Counted from the first letter of the stretch, positions 1 to 6,428 are shown. The stretch: 6,428 bases of DNA from Rickettsiales bacterium (GCA_947441695.1 CANEUK010000085.1:1-6428), one strand, 5' to 3'. Numbers and translations are program-made. Notes: generated by a model not told the origin, from the sequence alone.

Positions 1-851
1 CCCAAAACATCGTAATATTCGTGGGTTTGAATGAATGATTTGATGTTTTGGTCAATCTCGTCAATTAGCTCTTTTAAAACTTTTTCTTTGGTTGAAAGCG
101 AAGTGTCAGCTTTGATGAAGGCAAATTGAATTTCTAAATTTTCAAGCTTTTTGCCCGAAATATTTGCTTCTTCCAATTCTTCCAAAACCGTTTTTGTTAA
201 AAAATCTGCTAAATTTTTTGGCGTATTTTTTTTGGCGTAAGAGGCTTTGAAGGCTTGATTTTCAAGCGCAATCAAAATGCAACTAATCAACAAACTTCTT
301 TGGCTTTCGGGAATTTTATTTAAGTGCAGTTTTTCGTTTAGCTTTTTGCTAAAATCTAAAAGCGCGCTGTAATCTTGACGAAATTTTTGCGGGCTTTGCA
401 AATATCCGCTTAGATAATCTTGAGCTGACAAAAAATGATTATCAAAAATTTGACTGGCTTTGCGCTCGTTTTTTAAATGCAAAAAATGCGAAATTTTAAG
501 GTCTTGCTTGCTTTCGCCACTAACCGCAATTGCCAAAACATCAAATTCTTTTGCTAAAAAAGACGCGTAAAGCAATACGCCATCAACAGAAAATTCTGCA
601 TATTTGTCTTTGCTTTCACTTTGGTGCTTTGTTGTTTGAGCCTTACATTCAATCACAATTAAAAAGTCAGAATTTTCTTGATAAGAAATAATAAATTCTG
701 GCCTGCCTTTTCCATCACCTTTTTTTGAAGCACCTTTTAAAAGTTTGTCAATCTTTGGATTATCTGACGATTGTTCTTCGATGTGAATTATGTCGCTAAA
801 TTTTTCAAAATGCGAATAAACTAGTCGTTCAGTTTTTTTCTCGTTTGCCAC
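1..851 (-). CDS. Type IIG-like restriction-modification enzyme, N-terminal part (runs off left edge)
   Basis: This frame is open without interruption for 283 codons from a GTG at 851 to the window edge, so the C-terminus is missing. Residues about 45-115 look like a PD-(D/E)XK nuclease core: GKGRPEF (E52), then a hydrophobic strand leading to IECKAQ (E68, K70), then KHQSES, AVDG-like FSVDGVLLYA and a strand DVLAIAVSG. This layout is known from single-chain type IIG enzymes and N-6 adenine methylases with a nuclease N-terminus, and also from HsdR N-termini. Residues about 165-283 are a helical linker ending in HEYYDVL. In such enzymes this usually leads into the methylase domain, which would lie outside the window. 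The start is chosen because the obgE stop codon lies 18 bases upstream in the same frame and no in-frame ATG exists anywhere in the 283 codons. It probably cuts and methylates DNA in the cytoplasm. Family assignment is fairly sure; type IIG rather than type I is inference. Confidence 0.72.
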   Translation of the reverse strand, partial: MANEKKTERLVYSHFEKFSDIIHIEEQSSDNPKIDKLLKGASKKGDGKGRPEFIISYQENSDFLIVIECKAQTTKHQSESKDKYAEFSVDGVLLYASFLAKEFDVLAIAVSGESKQDLKISHFLHLKNERKASQIFDNHFLSAQDYLSGYLQSPQKFRQDYSALLDFSKKLNEKLHLNKIPESQRSLLISCILIALENQAFKASYAKKNTPKNLADFLTKTVLEELEEANISGKKLENLEIQFAFIKADTSLSTKEKVLKELIDEIDQNIKSFIQTHEYYDVL

Positions 852-869
852 AGATTTTGAAATTTTGGT

Positions 870-1895
870 TTAGAAATTTTGTGATTTTTTATATTCTTCA
901 ACTTTCTCTTTAATGGCTCGCAAAACCGCAGTTAAACCTTTTGAAGTTGCGGCAGAAATGGCAAAAACTTGTGGTTTTTTGATGCCGTTTTTTTTGAGAA
1001 AGGTTTTTAGTTCGGCGGTTTTTTCTTTGATTTTTTCAGCTTCGAGCAAATCAATTTTGGTAATGGCAATAACTTCGTCTTTTTGCAAAAGTTCTGGGCT
1101 ATAGCCCGCAAGCTCGTCTCGAATTGTTTGATAATTTTGCACCACGTCTTCGGCGGTTGAATCAATCAAATGTAGCAAAACTCCGCAACGCTCAACATGT
1201 TTTAAAAAGCGATCGCCCAAACCTTTTCCATCTGACGCGCCTTTAATTAAGCCCGGAATATCTGCCAAAACAAATTCGCGTTCGTCAATATAAACTACGC
1301 CAAGTTGTGGTTTTAGGGTAGTAAAAGGATAATCGGCAATTTTTGGTTTAGCGCGCGTAGTGGCGGCTAAAAACGTTGATTTACCTGCATTTGGCATTCC
1401 AAGCAAACCCGAATCGGAAAGTAATTTTAGTTTTAAATTGACCCAAATCTTTTCGCCAACTTCACCAACTTGCGCGTGAGTTGGAGCCTGATTAATTGAG
1501 CTTTTAAAATTTGAGTTTCCAAGTCCGCCGCGACCGCCTTTTGCAACAATAAATCTTTCGCCATCGGTCATTAAATCGGCGATAATTTCTTTTTCATTTT
1601 CGTCAAAAACTTGCGTTCCAACTGGCACTTTCAAAACTAAATCTTCTCCCGAAATTCCGCTGCGTTTTGCTCCATGACCGCGAATGCCGCTTTTGGCGAT
1701 AAATTGTTGTTGAAAACGAAAGTCAATCAAAGTGTTTAAATCTTTGACGCACTCAAAAATAATGCTGCCTCCTCGTCCGCCATCTCCGCCATCTGGACCG
1801 CCATGAGAAATAAATTTTTCACGCCTAAAACTCGAGGCGCCGTTTCCACCATTACCAGCTTGTAGGTAAATTTTTGCTTCGTCGATAAATTGCAT
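870..1895 (-). CDS. obgE: Obg family GTPase (ribosome assembly)
   Basis: This 341-residue protein is a cytoplasmic Obg/CgtA GTPase. The family binds the large ribosomal subunit during late assembly and is linked to stress response and cell-cycle control; it is generally essential. Residues 1-158 form the glycine-rich Obg fold, with characteristic runs such as GGPDGGDGGRGG (32-43) and AKGGRGGLGN (118-127). The G domain follows: P-loop GMPNAGKS (166-173), switch I threonines in PFTT (190-193), DIPG (212-215), TKID (279-282) in place of canonical NKxD, and the G5 ISA (313-315). Total length matches the short form without the long C-terminal domain. The start ATG lies 2 bases after the stop of the upstream phosphatase-like gene, so translation is probably coupled. 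The Asn-to-Thr change in G4 is conservative in context and should still allow guanine recognition through D282, but this is inferred. Confidence 0.97.
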   Translation of the reverse strand: MQFIDEAKIYLQAGNGGNGASSFRREKFISHGGPDGGDGGRGGSIIFECVKDLNTLIDFRFQQQFIAKSGIRGHGAKRSGISGEDLVLKVPVGTQVFDENEKEIIADLMTDGERFIVAKGGRGGLGNSNFKSSINQAPTHAQVGEVGEKIWVNLKLKLLSDSGLLGMPNAGKSTFLAATTRAKPKIADYPFTTLKPQLGVVYIDEREFVLADIPGLIKGASDGKGLGDRFLKHVERCGVLLHLIDSTAEDVVQNYQTIRDELAGYSPELLQKDEVIAITKIDLLEAEKIKEKTAELKTFLKKNGIKKPQVFAISAATSKGLTAVLRAIKEKVEEYKKSQNF

Positions 1896-1897
1896 TT

Positions 1898-2611
1898 TTA
1901 ATTACTCGCTAAAATAAATTTTTCGTCTTCGGTAATTTTACCGCCAGCCTCGCGAACCAAAAGCAAAAATGGCTTAAATAATTCAAAATCTTGTTTCTTA
2001 AAAAGAGCTGTTTCAAGGCGAGCTGCTGAAAGATATGCAATGTCTAAAGTGCTACAACCATAAGCTCGAATTGCATAATTTTTGCCCAAAACTTTTTGCT
2101 CAAAAGCAGCGTAATCTTGGGTTGAAGCAAGCAATTTTTCGCTAATTCCAGCCCGCTTTGAAACGCGAATTCGGCGACTATTTAAAAACGCCCCAAAACC
2201 TTTTTCGCAATAATAAGTTTCGTTGCTAAAAATTTTAATAATTGCCACCGAAATTGGCTCTTTTTGACCTTGTTGATTAGTGTGTTCAAGAGCCACCGCA
2301 ACCGTAAAATCTGGGTTTGAACGCACCAAATTTTCAAGACCATCAATGGCGTGAATCACGTAGCTATATTCTGCGTTGTTAGAACGAATAATTTTTTTAC
2401 CATCGCTAAAAATCAAATTGTAATCAGGGCGAAATTTTGAAAAATCTTCGATTAAAATTTGCTTAATACGATTATAGCAAGCCACGGCAAATTTATTGGC
2501 TGAAAGCGGATTTGATTGCAAATTTTCAATCTCAATAAAATCGCGCCCAGTATTTATGGTGGCGCGTTGAATTGCTTTAACAATAACGTTTAAATTAGCA
2601 CTAAGACGCAT
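1898..2611 (-). CDS. Inositol monophosphatase-like (SuhB-family) protein, probably catalytically inactive
   Basis: This 237-residue protein keeps the IMPase fold signature: an N-terminal helical region, IDGLENL (89-95) aligning with the family DPxDGTxNF loop, DFTVAVAL (101-108), EKGFGAFLNSRRIRVS (136-151), YGCSTLDIAYLSAARLE (184-200) and VREAGGKIT (219-227). The metal-binding residues are mostly gone. The first Asp of the DPxDGT loop is His87, the two Thr are Leu92 and Glu93, the WD of the C-terminal motif is Glu210-Leu211, and no GEE motif is seen before the loop (residues 74-81 are IIRSNNAE). Only Asp90 of the usual ligands remains. Phosphatase activity is therefore unlikely. E. coli SuhB also acts in rRNA transcription antitermination with NusA, a role that does not obviously need catalysis, so a structural role is possible. 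Its ATG overlaps the sdhA stop by one base (TAATG), suggesting coupled translation. It is not a decayed pseudogene: the frame is intact. Confidence 0.85.
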   Translation of the reverse strand: MRLSANLNVIVKAIQRATINTGRDFIEIENLQSNPLSANKFAVACYNRIKQILIEDFSKFRPDYNLIFSDGKKIIRSNNAEYSYVIHAIDGLENLVRSNPDFTVAVALEHTNQQGQKEPISVAIIKIFSNETYYCEKGFGAFLNSRRIRVSKRAGISEKLLASTQDYAAFEQKVLGKNYAIRAYGCSTLDIAYLSAARLETALFKKQDFELFKPFLLLVREAGGKITEDEKFILASN

Positions 2612-4446
2612 TAATATTTTCTGATTTGAAGTTGAGAATTTAGTTCGGGAATTGTAGCGAGAGTTCTGATTGGTTTTAGCGAAAATTCAAACTTATTTTC
2701 TTCGAAAGACAAAACTTTTACCAAACTATGAGCGTGAAAATTTTTATCATCACGATTTTTAAAATCTGACCGATAATGCGCGCCACGGCTTTCGGTTCGA
2801 TTTATTGCTGAAAAATTTGCCGCCAAAGAATTTAAAAATAAATTTTTGAGTTCTAAATAAGCTACTAATTCTTCGTTCCAAATTAAGCTTTGATTATGAA
2901 TTTTGTAATTTTTGAAAATTTCAAAAAGTTCTAAAGTTTTTTTCAAGCCATCTTTTAGCATTTTTTCTTCACGAAAAACAGCTAAGTTTTTTTCATTGTT
3001 TTTTTGTAACTCTAACTTGAGTTCTTGTAAATCAAGGTTGCAAGACTTATTAAAATCAAAAATATTTTTTAGTTTTTCAATTTTTTCTTGAGCAATTTTT
3101 AATGCCATATTGCTATTTTGATTTGAAAAATTCGCCGCTTTTTTAGCGGTAAATTCTGCGGCAAATTTTGAAGCAAATTTTGAAGCAAATTTTCCGGCAA
3201 TTTTACCAAAAACAATCAAATCAAGTAGCGAGTTGCAACCCAAGCGATTAGCGCCATGAACCGAAACGCAAGCGGCTTCGCCAATTGCCATCAAGCCAAA
3301 AACTTCTTTTTTTCCATCCAAAACCACACAATTTAAGTCGGTAGGAACGCCGCCCATTGTGTAATGAGCCGAAGGAGAAACCGGAATTAAATCTTTTTTT
3401 GCATCAAGTCGGCCAAAGTTTTTTATCAATTCAACCACGCCCGGAAGCTTTTCATTCAAAGATTCGTTGCTCAAATGGCGCAAATCTAAATGTAAAAAAT
3501 TTTTTTGCGCTCCACAACCTCTGCCTTCAAAAATTTCAGTTGCCATAGCTTGCGAAATTATGTCGCGCGAGGCTAGTTCCATCATTTTGGGTGCGTAATT
3601 TTTCATAAATCTATCACCCAAGCCATTGAGTAAAAATCCGCCCTCGCCTCTGGCTGCTTCGGTGATTAAAAATCCAAGCCCAAAAATTCCGGTTGGATGA
3701 AATTGCACAAATTCCATATCTTGGAGCGACAAACCAGCTTCAAAAACCAGCCCCGAACCGTCGCCGCTACAAATTAGAGACGAAGTAGTATTTTGATAAA
3801 TTTGGCTATATCCGCCAGTTGCTAAAATTGTGACAGAACTTTCAAAAATTACTAATTCTCCTGAATTTAAATCTATTGCCAAACATCCGTGGCATTGGTT
3901 TTGCAACTCCATAAGCAAGTCGCTTACAAAAAATTCAGAGAAAAATTTGACACCACTTTTTAAAGCCTGCTCGTAAAGCGTATGCAAAATTGTGTGACCG
4001 GTTTTGTCTTTTGAATAGCAAGCACGATAGGCTAAATTTCCTTCAGAATTGCCATTTCCAAAGTTGGTTGTTTGACCGCCATAAGCTCGTTGCGAAATTT
4101 TTCCATCTTTTTGACGCGAAAAAACCACGCCCATTTTTTCAAGCTCAATTACCGAATTTTCGGCTTCGCGACATAAAATTTCTACCGCATCGCAATCGGC
4201 TAAATAATCCGAACCTTTTAAAGTATCATAAGCGTGCCATTGCCAACTATCTTGGCTAACATTTCCTAAAGCGGCGTTAATTCCTCCTTTGGCTGAAACC
4301 GTGTGGCTGCTGGTTGGAATAACTTTGCTGATAACGGCAACTTTTTTACAACCAGAATTTATCGCAGAAATTGCCGCCATCAATCCAGCACCGCCAGAAC
4401 CAATAATTACAATGTCGAATTGCTGTTTAGAAATTTTAAAATTCAT
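2611..4446 (-). CDS. sdhA: Succinate dehydrogenase flavoprotein subunit
   Basis: This 611-residue protein is the FAD subunit of complex II, which oxidises succinate to fumarate in the TCA cycle and passes electrons through SdhB to membrane quinone. The Rossmann motif IGSGGAG is at 15-21, and the His for covalent FAD attachment is H48 in SSHTVSAKGG. By alignment with E. coli SdhA the substrate and catalytic residues are all kept: H250 (QFHPTG), T262-E263, R294 (ASRD), H361 (HYTMGG) and R401 (GANRLG). The C-terminal NRTESRGAH (549-557) and RPxxT-like PIRTL are also present. Two oddities: K53 replaces the usual Gln (SDH) or Glu (fumarate reductase) near the flavin, and residues 417-440 carry an ASKF-type repeat. 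The gene is first in a minus-strand unit and is followed directly by the phosphatase-like gene, not by sdhB; no sdhC or sdhD precedes it. L-aspartate oxidase is excluded by length and the C-terminal domain. Fumarate reductase is less likely but not strictly excluded. Confidence 0.95.
   Translation of the reverse strand: MNFKISKQQFDIVIIGSGGAGLMAAISAINSGCKKVAVISKVIPTSSHTVSAKGGINAALGNVSQDSWQWHAYDTLKGSDYLADCDAVEILCREAENSVIELEKMGVVFSRQKDGKISQRAYGGQTTNFGNGNSEGNLAYRACYSKDKTGHTILHTLYEQALKSGVKFFSEFFVSDLLMELQNQCHGCLAIDLNSGELVIFESSVTILATGGYSQIYQNTTSSLICSGDGSGLVFEAGLSLQDMEFVQFHPTGIFGLGFLITEAARGEGGFLLNGLGDRFMKNYAPKMMELASRDIISQAMATEIFEGRGCGAQKNFLHLDLRHLSNESLNEKLPGVVELIKNFGRLDAKKDLIPVSPSAHYTMGGVPTDLNCVVLDGKKEVFGLMAIGEAACVSVHGANRLGCNSLLDLIVFGKIAGKFASKFASKFAAEFTAKKAANFSNQNSNMALKIAQEKIEKLKNIFDFNKSCNLDLQELKLELQKNNEKNLAVFREEKMLKDGLKKTLELFEIFKNYKIHNQSLIWNEELVAYLELKNLFLNSLAANFSAINRTESRGAHYRSDFKNRDDKNFHAHSLVKVLSFEENKFEFSLKPIRTLATIPELNSQLQIRKY
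3146..3205. repeat. Five imperfect 12-base tandem units inside sdhA
   Basis: Five consecutive 12-base units start at 3146, 3158, 3170, 3182 and 3194. The third and fourth are identical (GAAGCAAATTTT on the plus strand) and the others differ by a few bases. Because the unit is a multiple of three, the frame is preserved, and each unit encodes four residues of the type A-S-K-F or A-A-E-F in SdhA (about residues 415-434). The repeat lies in the linker after the conserved FGKIAG segment, before the C-terminal helical domain. It looks like a slippage expansion tolerated in a loop. Confidence 0.85.
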
Positions 4447-4528
4447 CTAAGAAAATTAAGGATTTAAAATTAAAAATTTGACGCTTAAAAAAAACGCTCG
4501 AGTAAAAAATCTAATCGATAAATTCTAA
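4447..4528. promoter_or_regulatory. Divergent intergenic region driving sdhA (minus) and the glycosyltransferase (plus)
   Basis: These 82 bases separate two divergently started genes, so promoters for both should lie here or overlap the gene ends. On the plus strand a TTGACG (4478-4483) resembles a -35 box, but only A-rich hexamers such as TAAAAA follow, so the -10 is poor. No convincing pair was found on the minus strand. The sequence holds two ACGCT copies 13 bases apart (4481-4485 and 4494-4498) and two six-base palindromes, CTCGAG (4497-4502) and ATCGAT (4514-4519). Neither gene start has a Shine-Dalgarno-like purine block in front of it. Assignment rests mainly on gene orientation. Confidence 0.4.
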
Positions 4529-5275
4529 ATGCTAAAAATAATTTTCTGCGCTCTTAACGAAGAAAAAAATCTTAAAAAATTTTTAATCAATTTACTTCAC
4601 GAAATGCAAAATTTGCAGCGTGAATTTCAGATTATTGCCTGCCTTGATTGTAGCACCGACAACTCTTTTGAGCTTTTGGATTCTTTTCAAAAAAATTATC
4701 CCATAAAAATTTTACCATTACAAAATCAAAGAGGACTGGGAATTGCTTATAAACGGCTTTTTTTGGATGTAATTAAAAATTCTGTCGATCAAGATTTGGT
4801 AATTTCGCTTGATGCCGATAATACGCATAATCCAAATCAGATTTCACAAATGCTGACGCACTTTGAAAACAACAAACTTGATTTGCTAGTAGCGTCGCGT
4901 TTTTGTGATAAAAGTGTAATGTCTGATTTTCCGATTCATCGTAAGTTTATCAGCAAATCTACCTCAATTATCTTACAAAATTTATTTAAGATAAAAAAAA
5001 TCTCTGGCAAAAAATTGCAAGATTTCACCAGCGGTTATCGTTTATATAAAGTTGAAAAGTTAAAAAAACTTTTTGAAATTGAAAAAAACAAATTTATTAG
5101 CGAGCCTGAATTTACATATACTTGCGAACTTTTAATAAAACTGTCGCGCTTAAAAATTAACATTGATGAAATTGCGCTTTCTTACGATTATGGCAAAAAA
5201 ATTGGCAAAAGTAAATTGCGTATAATAAGAAATTTTTGGCGCCTAATTGTAATGCTTTTAAACTTGGCTAGATAA
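4529..5275 (+). CDS. Family 2 glycosyltransferase, dolichyl/polyprenyl-phosphate mannose synthase type
   Basis: This 248-residue protein is a GT-A fold glycosyltransferase. The N-terminal strand and NEE motif (IIFCALNEEKN, 4-14) bind the nucleotide, followed by D40 in CLDCSTDNS, GLGIAYKRLF (69-78) matching the family's GxGxAxxxG-type helix, and the metal-binding DAD at 95-97 in SLDADNTHNP. The acceptor-side signature DFTSGYRLYK (165-174) and the late GKSKLRI (226-232) are typical of the DPM1/GtrB-like branch, which transfers a sugar from a nucleotide donor to a polyprenyl phosphate. No transmembrane pair follows the catalytic domain, so it resembles the soluble, membrane-associated DPM1 form. 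Its ATG sits directly before the first beta strand, which supports the start. It is divergent from sdhA and 83 bases upstream of fabF on the same strand; neither neighbour identifies the sugar or acceptor. A role in envelope glycolipid or lipid-linked sugar supply is inferred. Confidence 0.88.
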   Translation: MLKIIFCALNEEKNLKKFLINLLHEMQNLQREFQIIACLDCSTDNSFELLDSFQKNYPIKILPLQNQRGLGIAYKRLFLDVIKNSVDQDLVISLDADNTHNPNQISQMLTHFENNKLDLLVASRFCDKSVMSDFPIHRKFISKSTSIILQNLFKIKKISGKKLQDFTSGYRLYKVEKLKKLFEIEKNKFISEPEFTYTCELLIKLSRLKINIDEIALSYDYGKKIGKSKLRIIRNFWRLIVMLLNLAR

Positions 5276-5279
5276 AATC

Positions 5280-5308
5280 TTGCCAAAATATTTTCTCTTA
5301 CTTTAAAT
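5280..5308 (+). promoter_or_regulatory. Candidate sigma-70-type promoter for fabF
   Basis: TTGCCA (5280-5285) matches the -35 consensus at five of six positions. It is followed after 17 bases by TTAAAT (5303-5308), which matches the -10 consensus at four of six. The start of transcription would fall about 45 bases before the fabF ATG. In such AT-rich DNA chance matches are common, so this is tentative. The rest of the 83-base gap after the glycosyltransferase shows no GC-rich hairpin. Confidence 0.3.
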
Positions 5309-5358
5309 TTACTAATTACTCATCAACTTGTCCTTCATTTTTAAAAAAATCTAAAACA

Positions 5359-6428
5359 ATGACGCAAAAAAGAAGAGTGGTTGTAACTGGTATTGGCGCG
5401 GTAACGCCCTTATCTTCAACCATCAATGGCACTTGGAAAAAACTAATTAACGGAGAATCCGGAATTGGTAAAATCAGTCTTTTTGATACAACCGATTGCC
5501 CTTGCAAAATTGCTGGCGAAGTTAAGTTTGGCAACGGAGAAGACCTTCTAAATTTAGATGATTATGTCGAACAAAAAGAGCAAAAAAAAATGGATCGTTT
5601 TATTCATTTTGCTATTGCCGCCGCTGATATGGCAATTTCGGATTCTGGTTGGGTTGCTGAAAGCGAAGAACAAAAATATCGAACCGGAATAATGATGGGT
5701 TCTGGAATAGGAGGTTTGCCAGCAATTGAAAAAACTACCCTAAACGTTAAAGAAAGAGGAGTTAAAAAAATCACTCCTTTTTTCATTCCTTCAAGCTTGA
5801 TAAATTTAGCATCTGGTCAAATTTCAATTAAACATGGCTATATGGGTCCAAACCACGCGCTTGTAACGGCTTGCGCTTCAGGATCTCATGCAATTGGCGA
5901 TTCTGCCCGCATGATTGAATATGGCGATGTTGACGTGATGATTGCTGGCGGCGCCGAAGCTGCAATTTGCGAAATTGGTATTGGTGGATTTGCCGCCTTA
6001 AGAGCTCTTTCAACTGCTTTTAACGATAATCCGCAATCCGCTTCAAGACCTTGGGACAAAGATCGAGACGGATTTGTGATGGGCGAAGGTGCCGGAGTTT
6101 TAGTTTTAGAAGAATATGAACACGCTAAAAAACGTGGTGCCAAAATTTATGCCGAAGTTGCGGGATATGGAATGTCGGGCGATGCTTATCATATTACTGC
6201 GCCAGAAAGCACTGGTCGAGGTTCAACTTACGCCATGAAACTAGCGTTAAGCCACGCAAAAATTAATCCAGAAGAAATTGATTATATAAACGCCCACGGA
6301 ACCTCAACTCCTTTGGGTGACGAAATCGAGGTAAATTCGGTAAAAAAAATCTTTGGCGATCACGCCTACAAACTGTCAATGTCTTCAACCAAATCATCGA
6401 CTGGTCATTTGCTTGGCGCAGCTGGTGC
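5359..6428 (+). CDS. fabF: Beta-ketoacyl-ACP synthase II (partial, runs off right edge)
   Basis: The reading frame starts at ATG 5359 and stays open for 356 codons plus two bases to the window end, so roughly the last 60 residues are absent. It encodes a thiolase-fold condensing enzyme that elongates acyl-ACP with malonyl-ACP in type II fatty acid synthesis. The N-terminus RRVVVTGIGAVTPL (5-18) is the family start. The catalytic triad is complete: Cys172 in TACASGSHAIG, His313 in NAHGTSTPLGD and His350 in STGHLLGAAG, with the conserved Lys345. FIPSSLINLASGQ (142-154) and SGDAYHITAP (273-282) fit FabF and not FabH or FabB, and the overall sequence is closest to the alphaproteobacterial type. 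The ACP gene (acpP), which often sits just before fabF, is not here; a glycosyltransferase precedes it instead. No Shine-Dalgarno motif is visible before the start. A FabF-like paralogue for a secondary product is less likely given the intact core motifs. Confidence 0.96.
   Translation, partial: MTQKRRVVVTGIGAVTPLSSTINGTWKKLINGESGIGKISLFDTTDCPCKIAGEVKFGNGEDLLNLDDYVEQKEQKKMDRFIHFAIAAADMAISDSGWVAESEEQKYRTGIMMGSGIGGLPAIEKTTLNVKERGVKKITPFFIPSSLINLASGQISIKHGYMGPNHALVTACASGSHAIGDSARMIEYGDVDVMIAGGAEAAICEIGIGGFAALRALSTAFNDNPQSASRPWDKDRDGFVMGEGAGVLVLEEYEHAKKRGAKIYAEVAGYGMSGDAYHITAPESTGRGSTYAMKLALSHAKINPEEIDYINAHGTSTPLGDEIEVNSVKKIFGDHAYKLSMSSTKSSTGHLLGAAG

Noticed and set aside
913..1104. Plus-strand open frame opposite obgE
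   Set aside because: It lies wholly within the strongly supported G-domain region of obgE on the other strand and its translation resembles no known domain.
3146..3205. CRISPR array
   Set aside because: The units are 12 bases with no spacers, lie in frame inside sdhA and are an ordinary tandem repeat.
3357..3548. Plus-strand open frame opposite sdhA
   Set aside because: It is antisense to the conserved catalytic part of sdhA and shows no recognisable protein features.
3990..4259. Plus-strand 89-codon open frame opposite sdhA
   Set aside because: It is a shadow of the N-terminal FAD domain of sdhA; its residue pattern is that of an antisense reading.
5285..5294. AAAATATTTT palindrome after the glycosyltransferase as a terminator
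   Set aside because: It has no GC stem, no loop and no following T-run of the intrinsic type, and such palindromes are expected by chance in AT-rich DNA.
5316..6143. Four minus-strand open frames opposite fabF and its leader
   Set aside because: They overlap each other or the clear FabF frame and show no domain; the plus-strand frame carries all catalytic residues.
1..6428. Defence island or new system built from the restriction gene and its neighbours
   Set aside because: Only one gene suggests defence, it is cut off by the window edge, and all other genes are recognisable housekeeping families.

Overview
The window is an AT-rich stretch of bacterial chromosome, densely packed and almost entirely coding. 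The protein sequences point to an alphaproteobacterium. The FabF fragment has the alphaproteobacterial arrangement around its active site and the SGDAYHITAP segment, and the Obg protein has the short form of about 340 residues. The AT richness, lysine/asparagine-rich proteins and absence of clear Shine-Dalgarno sequences fit a reduced or host-associated lineage (Rickettsiales-, Holosporales- or SAR11-like). The exact taxon cannot be fixed from this sequence alone.

Layout. Four genes on the minus strand run from position 4446 down to the left edge and look like one transcription unit: sdhA (succinate dehydrogenase flavoprotein), a degenerate inositol-monophosphatase (SuhB-like) gene, obgE (ribosome-assembly GTPase), and the first 283 codons of a type IIG-like restriction-modification enzyme that runs off the window at base 1. 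The junctions are a 1-base overlap, a 2-base gap and an 18-base gap. An 82-base divergent intergenic region (4447-4528) separates this unit from two plus-strand genes: a family 2 glycosyltransferase of the dolichyl-phosphate-mannose synthase type, and the start of fabF (beta-ketoacyl-ACP synthase II), which runs off the right edge.

Function. Most of the content is core housekeeping: TCA cycle and respiration (sdhA), ribosome assembly (obgE), fatty acid synthesis (fabF) and lipid-linked or envelope sugar transfer. The genes do not form one pathway. The unusual points are the phosphatase-like protein lacking most of its metal ligands, an sdhA that is not next to sdhB or sdhC/D, a 12-base tandem repeat expanding an SdhA linker, a lysine at a flavin-site position that is normally Gln or Glu, and a restriction enzyme following an essential GTPase gene in the same reading frame.

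I saw no tRNA, rRNA, CRISPR array, insertion sequence or convincing intrinsic terminator. No stretch over 300 bases lacks a gene: bases 1-851 have no ATG-started reading frame but are fully open on the minus strand from a GTG. I found nothing that amounts to a clearly new biological system.
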